Made by a program: the position numbers and the translations under genes
DNA from: JANNGC01 sp043758205
GTDB lineage: Bacteria > Verrucomicrobiota > Verrucomicrobiia > Limisphaerales > SIBH01
Reading direction: 5' to 3'
Length of the DNA stretch: 64,000 nt
Assembly (NCBI GenBank): GCA_043758205.1
Contig: JAYVNY010000191.1
Location: 1 to 64,000, forward strand
Shown here: in pieces, positions 1 through 7,312 of the stretch
How the letters are laid out: each line of letters starts with the position of its first letter
Numbering within the stretch: position 1 is the first letter of the stretch
The notes under the pieces: generated by a model
What the model was told of the DNA's origin: nothing
The model's database searches: none
What the model saw: the letters and a program-made list of their open reading frames with translations, nothing else

Positions 1-1
1 C

Positions 2-598
2 CGCCAATACGACCAGATGACCCAGGCGGCGCGCAGCGGACGACAGAACATCATCGAAGGCTCCGAACGCTCGGCGACGTCGAAGGACACCGAGATGAAA
101 CTCACCGACGTGGCGCGGGCGAGCCTGAGCGAATTGCGCGGCGATTACGAGGTGTGGATCATCGACCGGGGTCAGCTTCCGTGGTCGGTGCATTCGCCCG
201 AGGCGAAGACCTTGAACGCGATCTCGCTCGATCCCGCGCCCTTCACCGACGACATGGTGCATGAGTCCGCCAAGCACGCGCTGGAGCAGCGGAAAAAATA
301 CGCCCGCTGGCTGGATGCCGCCGACGAACTGGTGGTGGCGAACGCGATGCTGATCATCATTGGCCGCGCGTTGAACATGCTGAAAAGCCAGATCGAGGCG
401 CAGGGCAAGGCGTTTGAGGAGACCGGCGGTTTCAACGAACGGCTGATGACCAAGCGCCTCGAAGCCCGGGAGAAGAGCCGCGAACCCTCGCCCGAGTGCC
501 CGCAGTGCAAAAAGCCGATGCGGCGGCGCACCTCGGCGAAGGGGGAGTTCTGGGGGTGTTCGGGGTTTCCGGAGTGCAAGGGGACTCGGGCGGTATGA
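2..598 (+). CDS. Four-helix-bundle suffix-domain protein (5'-truncated by window edge)
   Basis: The frame is open back to the window edge (an in-frame RQYDQ precedes the first ATG at 17), so the true start lies upstream. Visible part: a helical region beginning AARSGRQNIIEGSERSAT, typical of the 23S-rRNA-intervening-sequence/four-helix-bundle family, then a helical stretch with KKYARWLDAADELVVANAM, then a C-terminal zinc ribbon with CPQC and CSGFPEC like the ribbons at the C-terminus of topoisomerase I. This matches the four-helix-bundle suffix protein family, which often sits inside type I restriction loci. Its place 61 bases before hsdR supports that. Its biochemical role is not known to me; nucleic-acid binding through the ribbon is an inference. 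Confidence 0.75.
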   Translation, partial: RQYDQMTQAARSGRQNIIEGSERSATSKDTEMKLTDVARASLSELRGDYEVWIIDRGQLPWSVHSPEAKTLNAISLDPAPFTDDMVHESAKHALEQRKKYARWLDAADELVVANAMLIIIGRALNMLKSQIEAQGKAFEETGGFNERLMTKRLEAREKSREPSPECPQCKKPMRRRTSAKGEFWGCSGFPECKGTRAV

Positions 599-659
599 CC
601 TTGTTGACGGCATTGACGCGACTGACAATGAGGTCAGCAAGGTCAACAAAGTCCCAGCC

Positions 660-3044
660 ATGAACGAAGCCGAAACCAGAGCCGAGCACATCGACCCCGC
701 CTTGAAGGCGGCGGGCTGGGGCGTGGTCGAGGGCAGCCGCATCCGGCGGGAGTATCCGATCACGCTCGGGCGCATCGAAGGCCACGGGCGGCGCGGCAAG
801 GCGCTGACCGCCGACTATGTGCTGGAGTACCGCAACACCAAGCTCGCGGTGGTCGAGGCGAAGGCGCTGGCGGAAGAACTGACCGAGGGCGTGGCGCAGG
901 CGAAGAACTATGCGGGCAAGCTGGCGGTGCGGTACACCTATGCCACGAATGGCCAGGGCATTTACGCCGTGGACATGCAGACCGGCGAGGAGGGCGAGGT
1001 CGCCAGTTATCCCACGCCGGACGAACTCTGGGCCATGACCCAAGCCGCGCCGGATGCGTGGCGGGATCGTTTCGCGGAAGTGGCGTATGCCGACAAGAGC
1101 GGGAGTTGGACGATCCGGTTCTATCAGGAAATCGCCGTCAATCGCGTGCTGGAGCGCATCGGTTCTGGCCTAGACCGCATCCTGCTGACGCTGGCCACGG
1201 GCACAGGCAAAACCTCCATCGCTTTTCAAATCGCATGGAAATTGTTTCAGGCTCGCTGGAGTCGGAGCGGCGAGCCGACGCGCCGCCCGCGCATCCTGTT
1301 CCTCGCCGACCGCAATACGCTGGCCACGCAGGCCTACAACGACTTCACGTCCTTTGCCGCCTTCGCCGATGACGCGCTCGTGCGCGTGAAGCCGGAGGAC
1401 ATCCGCAAAACGGGCCGCGTGCCCAAGAACGCCAGCGTGTTCTTCACGATCTTCCAGACCTTCATGAGCGGGCCGATGAAGGACGGGCAGCCGTCGCCGT
1501 ACTTTGGCGAGTATCCGCCGGACTTTTTTGACTTCATAGTCATTGATGAATGTCATCGCGGCGGGGCGAATGATGAGAGCAACTGGCGGGGCATCCTGGA
1601 GTATTTCGCGCCCGCCGTGCAGCTCGGTCTCACGGCCACGCCCAAGCGCAAGGATAACGTGGACACCTACGCCTACTTCGGCGAGCCGGTCTTCATCTAC
1701 TCGCTCAAGGAAGGTATCAACGACGGCTTCCTCACGCCGTTCCGGGTGAAGCAGATTCAGACCACGCTGGACTACTACACCTACACCTCGGACGACACGG
1801 TGGTAGAGGGCGAAGTGGAGACGGGAAAGCTCTACGAGGAAGGGGACTTCAACCGCAGCATCGAAATCCGCGAGCGGGAAAAGAAGCGGGTGGAAATTTT
1901 CATGAGCCAGATTGATCAGCGCGAGAAGACGCTGGTCTTCTGCGCCAACCAAGCCCACGCGCTGCTCGTGCGCGACCTGATCAATCAGATCAAGACGAGC
2001 AAGGACCCGAACTATTGCCAGCGCGTGACGGCGGACGACGGCGAACTCGGCGAGCAACACCTGCGCGATTTTCAGGACAACGAGAAGACGATTCCGACCA
2101 TTCTCACCACGTCGCAGAAACTCTCGACCGGCGTGGACGCGCGGAACATCCGCAACATCGTGCTGATGCGTCCGATCAATTCGATGATCGAGTTCAAGCA
2201 GATCATCGGGCGCGGCACGCGGCTCTACGACGGGAAGGATTACTTCACGATTTACGACTTCGTGAAGGCGCACCTGCATTTCCATGATGAGGAGTGGGAC
2301 GGGGAGCCGATTGACCCGGAGTCGTGTCCCAAGTGCGGCGCGCGTCCGTGCGTGTGCGTCGTCGCACCGCCCGAGCCGTGCCCCGTCTGCGGCCAGTCAC
2401 CTTGCACCTGTCCGCCCGAGCCGTGCCCGAAGTGCGGTCAGCGTCCGTGCGTCTGCCGGAAGCGCGTGAAAGTGAAACTCGCCGACGGCAAAGCCCGCAC
2501 CATCCAGCACATGATGATGACGAGCTTCTGGCATTCCGACGGCACGCCGATGAGCGCGGCGCAGTTCATGGAACTGCTCTTCGGCAGGCTGCCGGAGTTC
2601 TTCCACGACGAAGCGGAGTTGCGCGCCATCTGGAGCGCGCCCGATACGCGCAAGAAACTTTTGCAAGGATTGGCTGAGAAGGGATTCGGGCATGATCAAC
2701 TGGCTGAGATGCAGAAGATCATTGATGCGGACAAGAGTGACCTTTTTGACGTGTTGGCACATGTGGCCTACGCCAAGCCGCCCGAGACGCGTGAAGTCCG
2801 GGCCGCGCAGGCGCGCGTTCACATCAACACGCAGTTCAGCGCCAAGCAGCGGGTGTTTCTGGATTTCGTGCTCCAACACTACGTGAGCGTGGGCGTGGAG
2901 GAACTGGATCAGGAGAAACTCACGCCGTTGCTCCGTTTGAAATATCACAACTCCATCGCCGACGCCGTGGCCGACCTCGGCAAGCCGGACGAAATTGGCC
3001 AAGTGTTCGCCGGGTTTCAGAAGTATCTCTACCAGCGAGGGTGA
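660..3044 (+). CDS. hsdR: Type I restriction endonuclease R subunit with Cys-rich zinc-knuckle insert
   Basis: 794 residues. The N-terminal nuclease core has D52 and an E66-A-K68 pair (PD-(D/E)xK pattern). The SF2 translocase motor follows: Walker A TGTGKT at 180-185, DECH at 296-299, TATP at 325-328 and the QIIGRGTR motif near 514-521. The C-terminus resembles the EcoEI-type R subunit domain. Between motor and C-terminal domain (residues 556-599) lie three tandem CPxCGxxPCxC units, twelve cysteines in all, probably two or more zinc sites; this insert is not part of the classic R subunit. HsdR would cut DNA and translocate it together with HsdM and HsdS. Neither of those lies to the right, so they would have to be left of the window. 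No frameshift is seen. Confidence 0.92.
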   Translation: MNEAETRAEHIDPALKAAGWGVVEGSRIRREYPITLGRIEGHGRRGKALTADYVLEYRNTKLAVVEAKALAEELTEGVAQAKNYAGKLAVRYTYATNGQGIYAVDMQTGEEGEVASYPTPDELWAMTQAAPDAWRDRFAEVAYADKSGSWTIRFYQEIAVNRVLERIGSGLDRILLTLATGTGKTSIAFQIAWKLFQARWSRSGEPTRRPRILFLADRNTLATQAYNDFTSFAAFADDALVRVKPEDIRKTGRVPKNASVFFTIFQTFMSGPMKDGQPSPYFGEYPPDFFDFIVIDECHRGGANDESNWRGILEYFAPAVQLGLTATPKRKDNVDTYAYFGEPVFIYSLKEGINDGFLTPFRVKQIQTTLDYYTYTSDDTVVEGEVETGKLYEEGDFNRSIEIREREKKRVEIFMSQIDQREKTLVFCANQAHALLVRDLINQIKTSKDPNYCQRVTADDGELGEQHLRDFQDNEKTIPTILTTSQKLSTGVDARNIRNIVLMRPINSMIEFKQIIGRGTRLYDGKDYFTIYDFVKAHLHFHDEEWDGEPIDPESCPKCGARPCVCVVAPPEPCPVCGQSPCTCPPEPCPKCGQRPCVCRKRVKVKLADGKARTIQHMMMTSFWHSDGTPMSAAQFMELLFGRLPEFFHDEAELRAIWSAPDTRKKLLQGLAEKGFGHDQLAEMQKIIDADKSDLFDVLAHVAYAKPPETREVRAAQARVHINTQFSAKQRVFLDFVLQHYVSVGVEELDQEKLTPLLRLKYHNSIADAVADLGKPDEIGQVFAGFQKYLYQRG

Positions 3045-3095
3045 AAGTCTCGGAACGCACCACCAATTTGTAAGCCAGCCGTCCGGGAATCTTTC

Positions 3096-3317
3096 ATGAA
3101 TCTCTTTGACGCCAATTTTTTGTTCGCCTCGTTGATCTGGGGATCGGTGGGCGTCGGGTATTTCATCTACGGCAAGAAGCAGCAGGAGCCGGTGCCGCTC
3201 GTGGGCGGCGTGGTGATGATCGGGGTGTCCTACTTTGTTGCGAGCGCATTGCTCATGTCGCTCGTCAGTCTCGCGATCATGGCGGCGGGTTTTTTCGTGA
3301 TGCGGCGCGGGGGGTGA
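3096..3317 (+). CDS. Small two-helix membrane protein
   Basis: 73 residues starting MNLFDANFLFASLIWGSVG, 51 bases after hsdR. Two hydrophobic segments (about residues 7-25 and 35-68) are separated by a short basic loop (YGKKQQEP), and the end is charged (MRRGG). Short proteins of this pattern are common and uncharacterised. I assign no function. It could be co-transcribed with hsdR, but a link to restriction is not supported by its sequence. Confidence 0.7.
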   Translation: MNLFDANFLFASLIWGSVGVGYFIYGKKQQEPVPLVGGVVMIGVSYFVASALLMSLVSLAIMAAGFFVMRRGG

Positions 3318-3381
3318 CGGTCGGGTCTGCCGGGGGCGAGAAGGTCCTCTGTCCAAGGTTCGCAAATCCTTTGGTCTGTCT

Positions 3382-3414
3382 CCCTCTCCCCATGCCGAAG
3401 CCGTGGGGAGAGGG
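3382..3414. repeat. 11-bp perfect inverted repeat (CCCTCTCCCCA hairpin)
   Basis: Arms at 3382-3392 and 3404-3414 with an 11-base loop, in the gap between the convergent genes ending at 3317 and 3427. There is no T-tract, so this is either a factor-independent stem without a classic tail or a dispersed palindrome. CT-rich hairpins of this kind recur in many bacterial genomes. Confidence 0.5.
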
Positions 3415-3426
3415 TCAGGGTCAGGC

Positions 3427-3615
3427 TCAGGCCCAGGCCGCGAGAATCGCTTCGGCTTTGGTCACCTGTTCCGCTGAACCGGTGAAGGTGATGCGGAATT
3501 TTCCCGATTGGCGCACGACCTGGACTTCAATGGTTTCGAGGCCGTTCTTCTTCATGCTGAAGCGGAGTTGTTTATAAACTTCCGTCATGCCGTGCTGTTG
3601 GAGGCTGTTGCTCAT
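3427..3615 (-). CDS. Conserved-looking small protein of unknown function
   Basis: 62 residues with a compact alpha/beta feel: an N-terminal helix (GMTEVYKQLRFSMKKNG), two strands (TIEVQVV and KFRITFTG) and a C-terminal helix (AEQVTKAEAILAAW). No motif I recognise, no signal peptide and no clear ribosome-binding site. It is read away from hsdR and lies downstream of the HTH/metallo-hydrolase gene on the same strand. Coding is supported by the coherent amphipathic pattern and the absence of a better frame. Confidence 0.5.
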   Translation of the reverse strand: MSNSLQQHGMTEVYKQLRFSMKKNGLETIEVQVVRQSGKFRITFTGSAEQVTKAEAILAAWA

Positions 3616-3706
3616 GGTCGAGCGTCTGTGCGTGGGCGTGACTAAACAATGTTAATCGCCGTTTATATTCCCTTCCGGGCCGGGCGGCGGGGACAGGTGG
3701 CCGCGC

Positions 3707-4528
3707 TCAAAAAAACGGATTGTGCGCCTTCTCCTCCGCCACCGTCGTGAGCGGGCCGTGACCCGCACCGAGCAGGGTGTCGTCGGGGAGCGTGAAGATT
3801 TGCGAACGCACGCGTTCCTTGAGCTGATCCCACGAGATGAAACCGGTCGCGAGCGAGCCGGAAAAAATGGTGTCGCCAATGACGCCCAGGCGCGGCACGC
3901 CGCCGGGGAAATTCTCCACGATGTAAATGACGTGGTCGTCGGCGTGGCCGCAGGTCTCGCGATTGGTGATGCTGAGGCGTCCGACCTGGATGCGATCCTC
4001 GCGGCGGTTCTGGTGTTGGGGTGGCGCGTTCTTGGCGTCGGTGTGCAGGAGCAGACCGGGATGGCGCGCGCGAATGGGTTCCATCGCCGCGATATGATCC
4101 TCGTGCGTGTGCGTGATGAAGAGGTGTTTCAACTCAAGTTTCTCCTCGTCGAGAATTTTGAAAATCGGCTCGGCGCTGAAGCCGGTGTCGAAGAGCGCGG
4201 CCTCGCGGGTGGATTCATCCCAGACGAGGTAGCAGTTCACCGTCATGCCGTTGCCCTCGGTGGTGATCATGCGGAAGCCGCGCCAGCGATGGGTGTCCTG
4301 CGGCGCGGGCGCCCAGCCTTGCGCGAGGCCTTCCAACTTGCCGGGGTGGAGGTGGAGGGCATGGGCAAGCGCGGGATAATTGATGGAGCCGGTTGGCACG
4401 CCGGAGGATTCCAGCGCCGCGAGTTCCTCGGTGGAAAGGCCGGCCGCATGGGCCGCCGTTTCTGGAGCCACGTTGGAGGCTTTGCGCGCCTTGCGGATGA
4501 CGTCGCCGAGATTGTCTTCGAGATTCAT
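3707..4528 (-). CDS. HTH-domain/metallo-beta-lactamase-fold hydrolase fusion
   Basis: 273 residues. Residues 1-70 look like an XRE-type helix-turn-helix (DVIRKARKASNVAPETAAHAAGLS then TEELAALE). The rest is an MBL-fold hydrolase with the metal-binding HxHxDH motif in ITHTHEDHIAAM, a downstream GHADDH, GDTIFSGSLATG, and a C-terminal GAGHGP. The last features are typical of the glyoxalase II/MBL hydrolase group. No signal peptide, so cytoplasmic. The HTH part could bind DNA or may only serve dimerisation; the substrate is unknown. It is followed downstream by only the 62-residue gene, with no obvious operon partner. Confidence 0.8.
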   Translation of the reverse strand: MNLEDNLGDVIRKARKASNVAPETAAHAAGLSTEELAALESSGVPTGSINYPALAHALHLHPGKLEGLAQGWAPAPQDTHRWRGFRMITTEGNGMTVNCYLVWDESTREAALFDTGFSAEPIFKILDEEKLELKHLFITHTHEDHIAAMEPIRARHPGLLLHTDAKNAPPQHQNRREDRIQVGRLSITNRETCGHADDHVIYIVENFPGGVPRLGVIGDTIFSGSLATGFISWDQLKERVRSQIFTLPDDTLLGAGHGPLTTVAEEKAHNPFF

Positions 4529-4602
4529 GGTGCAAAGTTAGGGACAGCGCGCGCGATGAGGAAAGTTTTTTGTCGGAAGGCCCGTTCAACTGGGTAGTGG
4601 AG

Positions 4603-4663
4603 CAGCCGCAACCCGGCTGTCATCAGTCTCGCGGGCACCCCCGCCCGCCGTGCGGCAGGCGGG
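4603..4663. repeat. Two short hairpins between convergently spaced minus-strand genes
   Basis: CAGCCG arms at 4603-4608 and 4614-4619, then a GC-rich hairpin with CCCCGCC and GGCGGGG arms around 4635-4662. They lie just after the stop of the histidine kinase gene on the minus strand, so they may end that transcript, but there is no T-run. The CAGCCG/CGGCTG unit also looks like a dispersed repeat. Confidence 0.4.
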
Positions 4664-4701
4664 GCGACGGTCCCACTCCAGCGCCGCCCGGCCAATTCTT
4701 T

Positions 4702-6180
4702 TCACGCCGGCAGCCGCAGCACCGCCTCGAAGCCGCCGCCCTTGCGATTCCGGCACATCACCGCGCCGTGGCACGTCTCCACGCACGTCTTCACAATGCT
4801 CAACCCCAGGCCGACGCCGCCGGTCTCGCGTGCGCGCGAGGTGTCTACGCGGTAGAAGGGATCAAACAGTTTCGGCAGCTCGTCCTCCGGCACGCCGGGG
4901 CCGCCGTCGCTCACGAGCAATTCCACTTCGCCCTCCAGCGCCTGCGCGGTGACGGTGATCGGCCCGGCCTCGCCTGCGTAGCGCACGGCATTGCGCAGAA
5001 GATTGGAGACGGCGCGCACGATCAGTTCCGGATCAATCGTCGCCAGCAGTTCCTCGGGAACTTCGTTGCGCAGCTCCGAGCCGTCGCGCGCCTCGCGCTT
5101 CACGGCCTTCTCCACGAGCGGACGGAGCGGCACCGTTTGCAGACGCACGCTGCCCGCGCCAAGCGAAGCCTTGGAAAACGAGAGCAGTTCGTTCACGAGA
5201 TTCGACATGTGCTGCACCTCCTCGCGCATGTCCTCGACGTAAGCCCGATCCTTCGGATCGGCGCGCTCTTCGAGGATGCCCACCACCATCTGCATCCGCG
5301 CGATGGGCGTGCAAAGCTCGTGCGCGATGTCGCCGGTGAAACGCTTCTGCCCGGTGACGAAGCCGCCGAGGCGCGCGGCCATGCGGTTGAGCGCGGCCCC
5401 GAGCGAGCCGAGTTCGTCGCGGCGTTTCTCGTTCACGCGGGTGTCGAACTTGCCCTCGGCCATTTCCGCCGCCGCGTGATTCATCTGCGCCAGCGCGCGC
5501 GTGATGCCGCCCACGAGCGGCAGCCAGAAGAGGACGGAAAATATCACCGCGCCGCCGCCCACCCAGAGCAGCGGCGCGAAATCCACGAACAAACCGCCCG
5601 CGCGCAACGTGTCACTGACCATCAAGACCGTCGCCGGCACGGGCGGCTGCGGACGCTCCATCACCGCCGTCCGCATCCCGAACCAATAGCGCCGCGGCTC
5701 CTCGGTACGGACGAGGAACGATTCGCGGATGCGCGGACGCTCGGTCGGCCCGCGCGGACCGCGAGGGTCACGTCCCCCGCGCGGCGGCGCGTCGAAGCCC
5801 GGTTCGGGCGGGGTGTCGCGCGGCGGACGGCCTTCGCGGCGCGGGCCAGGTGAAAAAACTTTTTCCTGCACCGCTTCCGCGAGCAGCGTCTTCTCACCGG
5901 CCAGTTGGGTGCCGTCATTGCGATAGAGGAGGAAGCGAACCTGATAGGCGTCGCCGAAACGTTCCAGAATGGATGTCCATTCGCCCGCCGGCCGGGCGTT
6001 TAATTCGTCCGTGATAAGCTGCCCGACGGCCCGCACGCGCTCGCCCGCCGGCCCGTTCAACAGCACCTCCGGCCCGGCGTGGAACTGGCGCAGAAAAAGG
6101 ACATACACCGCGCCGCCGACGACCAGCAGGTTCAGGAAGAACCAGAGCAGAATTTTGCCGTAGAGAGGGAGGCGCATCAC
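4702..6180 (-). CDS. CpxA-like sensor histidine kinase
   Basis: 492 residues. Membrane segments at about 6-30 and 205-230 enclose a periplasmic sensor region that holds an unusual Arg/Pro/Gly-rich stretch (residues about 115-150: GPRREGRPPRDTPPEPG and following). Then a HAMP linker, an H-box DIAHELCTPIARMQ (phospho-accepting His near 285), an N-box NLLRNAVRYAG, DGGPGVPEDELPKLF and the G-box GGVGLGLSIV. HELC[ST]PIAR is the form typical of CpxA-like kinases. The partner regulator lies directly upstream on the same strand (6409-7137). The signal is probably envelope-related, by family. Confidence 0.9.
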   Translation of the reverse strand: MMRLPLYGKILLWFFLNLLVVGGAVYVLFLRQFHAGPEVLLNGPAGERVRAVGQLITDELNARPAGEWTSILERFGDAYQVRFLLYRNDGTQLAGEKTLLAEAVQEKVFSPGPRREGRPPRDTPPEPGFDAPPRGGRDPRGPRGPTERPRIRESFLVRTEEPRRYWFGMRTAVMERPQPPVPATVLMVSDTLRAGGLFVDFAPLLWVGGGAVIFSVLFWLPLVGGITRALAQMNHAAAEMAEGKFDTRVNEKRRDELGSLGAALNRMAARLGGFVTGQKRFTGDIAHELCTPIARMQMVVGILEERADPKDRAYVEDMREEVQHMSNLVNELLSFSKASLGAGSVRLQTVPLRPLVEKAVKREARDGSELRNEVPEELLATIDPELIVRAVSNLLRNAVRYAGEAGPITVTAQALEGEVELLVSDGGPGVPEDELPKLFDPFYRVDTSRARETGGVGLGLSIVKTCVETCHGAVMCRNRKGGGFEAVLRLPA

Positions 6181-6270
6181 GAGGAGAAATGACGAATGAC
6201 GAATGACGAAGGGAGCGAGAAGCGTGCGTCACGCGCTGCGTTCTGGGCACAGCTTGAAAGTTCTGCGGCC

Positions 6271-6340
6271 ACGAGGCTGAAAGCCGGCGTCCTGTAACGC
6301 CGACATTCCTGTCGGCAGGTGGCGAGGCTTTCAGCCTCGT
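6271..6340. repeat. Nested palindromic element (15-bp arms plus inner hairpin)
   Basis: Perfect 15-base arms ACGAGGCTGAAAGCC at 6271-6285 and its complement at 6326-6340. Inside is a second perfect hairpin, GCCGACA at 6299-6305 and TGTCGGC at 6310-6316. It sits in the 228-base gap between response regulator and kinase genes, which are normally adjacent, so it may be an inserted REP-like element. Just before it, at about 6188-6211, the heptamer TGACGAA is repeated three times in tandem. Confidence 0.7.
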
Positions 6341-6408
6341 GTCGCTTCTGGCAACCGGAAGCGTCAGTTGCAAGAAGCCTCCCTTCGACCTGCGTCATGG
6401 GCCGGGTG

Positions 6409-7137
6409 TCATTCATGATCCGGATTTATAAACATGTAGCCCGCCGACCGCACCGTCTTGATGAAGCGCGGCTCCTTCGCGTCGTCGCCAAGTTTTTTGC
6501 GGAGCGCGGAGATGTGGACATCAATGCTGCGGTCGAAGACCTCGTAGTTGCGGTCGCGGATTTCCTCCAGCAACTGCTCGCGCGACTTCACGCGCCCGCG
6601 CGCGCGGGCCAGGCTGGCCAGCAAATCATACTCCACCGGCGTGAGCGTGAGCGGTTGGTCGGCGAAGACGGCGGTGCGCGTGTTCGGGTCCACCCGCAGC
6701 GCGCCCACGACCAGTTCCGGCTCGGGCGCGTCGGCGGAAGTTTTCTTCGTCGTGGTGTGGGTGGAGCGGCGCGTCACCGCGCGCAGCCGCGCCAGCAATT
6801 CGCGCGTGGAAAATGTTTTGGGCAGATAATCATCCGCGCCGATTTCCAGCCCCACGATGCGGTCGGCCTCGTCGCCGCGCGCGGTCAGCATGAGCACCGG
6901 CACGTTGCTCGACTTGCGGATTTGTTTCAGCACCCCGAAGCCGTCCAGGCCCGGCAGCATCACGTCGAGAATGATCGCGCTCCACGTCTCGCTCGTCGCC
7001 CGCGCCACGCCGTCCGGTCCGGTGTGAACGAGCGTCACGTCGTAACCCATCGGCATGAGATACTCGGCGATGAGGCGGCAGAGCTTTTTGTCGTCATCAA
7101 TGACGAGCAGGCGCGTGCGCGAATCGGTGGCGGTCAC
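6409..7137 (-). CDS. OmpR/CpxR-family response regulator
   Basis: 242 residues. Receiver domain with acidic pocket DDD at 14-16, phospho-acceptor D58 in LDVMLPGLDG, T85 and K107 in DYLPKTF. The C-terminal winged helix has LTPVEYDLLASLARARGR and ends with YEVFDRSIDVHISALRKKLG and TVRSAGYMF, standard for OmpR-family DNA binding. It precedes the CpxA-like kinase gene, its likely partner. Confidence 0.93.
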   Translation of the reverse strand: MTATDSRTRLLVIDDDKKLCRLIAEYLMPMGYDVTLVHTGPDGVARATSETWSAIILDVMLPGLDGFGVLKQIRKSSNVPVLMLTARGDEADRIVGLEIGADDYLPKTFSTRELLARLRAVTRRSTHTTTKKTSADAPEPELVVGALRVDPNTRTAVFADQPLTLTPVEYDLLASLARARGRVKSREQLLEEIRDRNYEVFDRSIDVHISALRKKLGDDAKEPRFIKTVRSAGYMFINPDHE

Positions 7138-7212
7138 GGGGCGGACGATAGCGGGCGGGCCGGGAATGTCCGCGCTCTTTTACACGGGCTTAACAATTCT
7201 CCAGCGTGCGCT

Positions 7213-7281
7213 GGAGCGCCGAGCATTGCTCGGCCTGATAACCCTGCGTTGCCAAACTAGCCGGGCCATGCTCGGCGCTCC
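7213..7281. repeat. 13-bp perfect inverted repeat, 69-bp element
   Basis: GGAGCGCCGAGCA at 7213-7225 and its complement at 7269-7281, in the gap between the secretin stop and the regulator start, both on minus. It could end secretin-operon transcripts or be a dispersed palindrome; no T-tract is present on the minus strand. Confidence 0.55.
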
Positions 7282-7312
7282 TTGGTCAACCCACCGGATA
7301 GGCAGGCAATGA

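Noticed and set aside
5320..5340. HELCTPI H-box in the kinase at 4702 as a defect
   Set aside because: HELC[ST]PIAR is the regular form in CpxA-like kinases.
6188..6211. Tandem TGACGAA repeats as a possible CRISPR or iteron array
   Set aside because: Only three 7-base units without spacers; too short for either.
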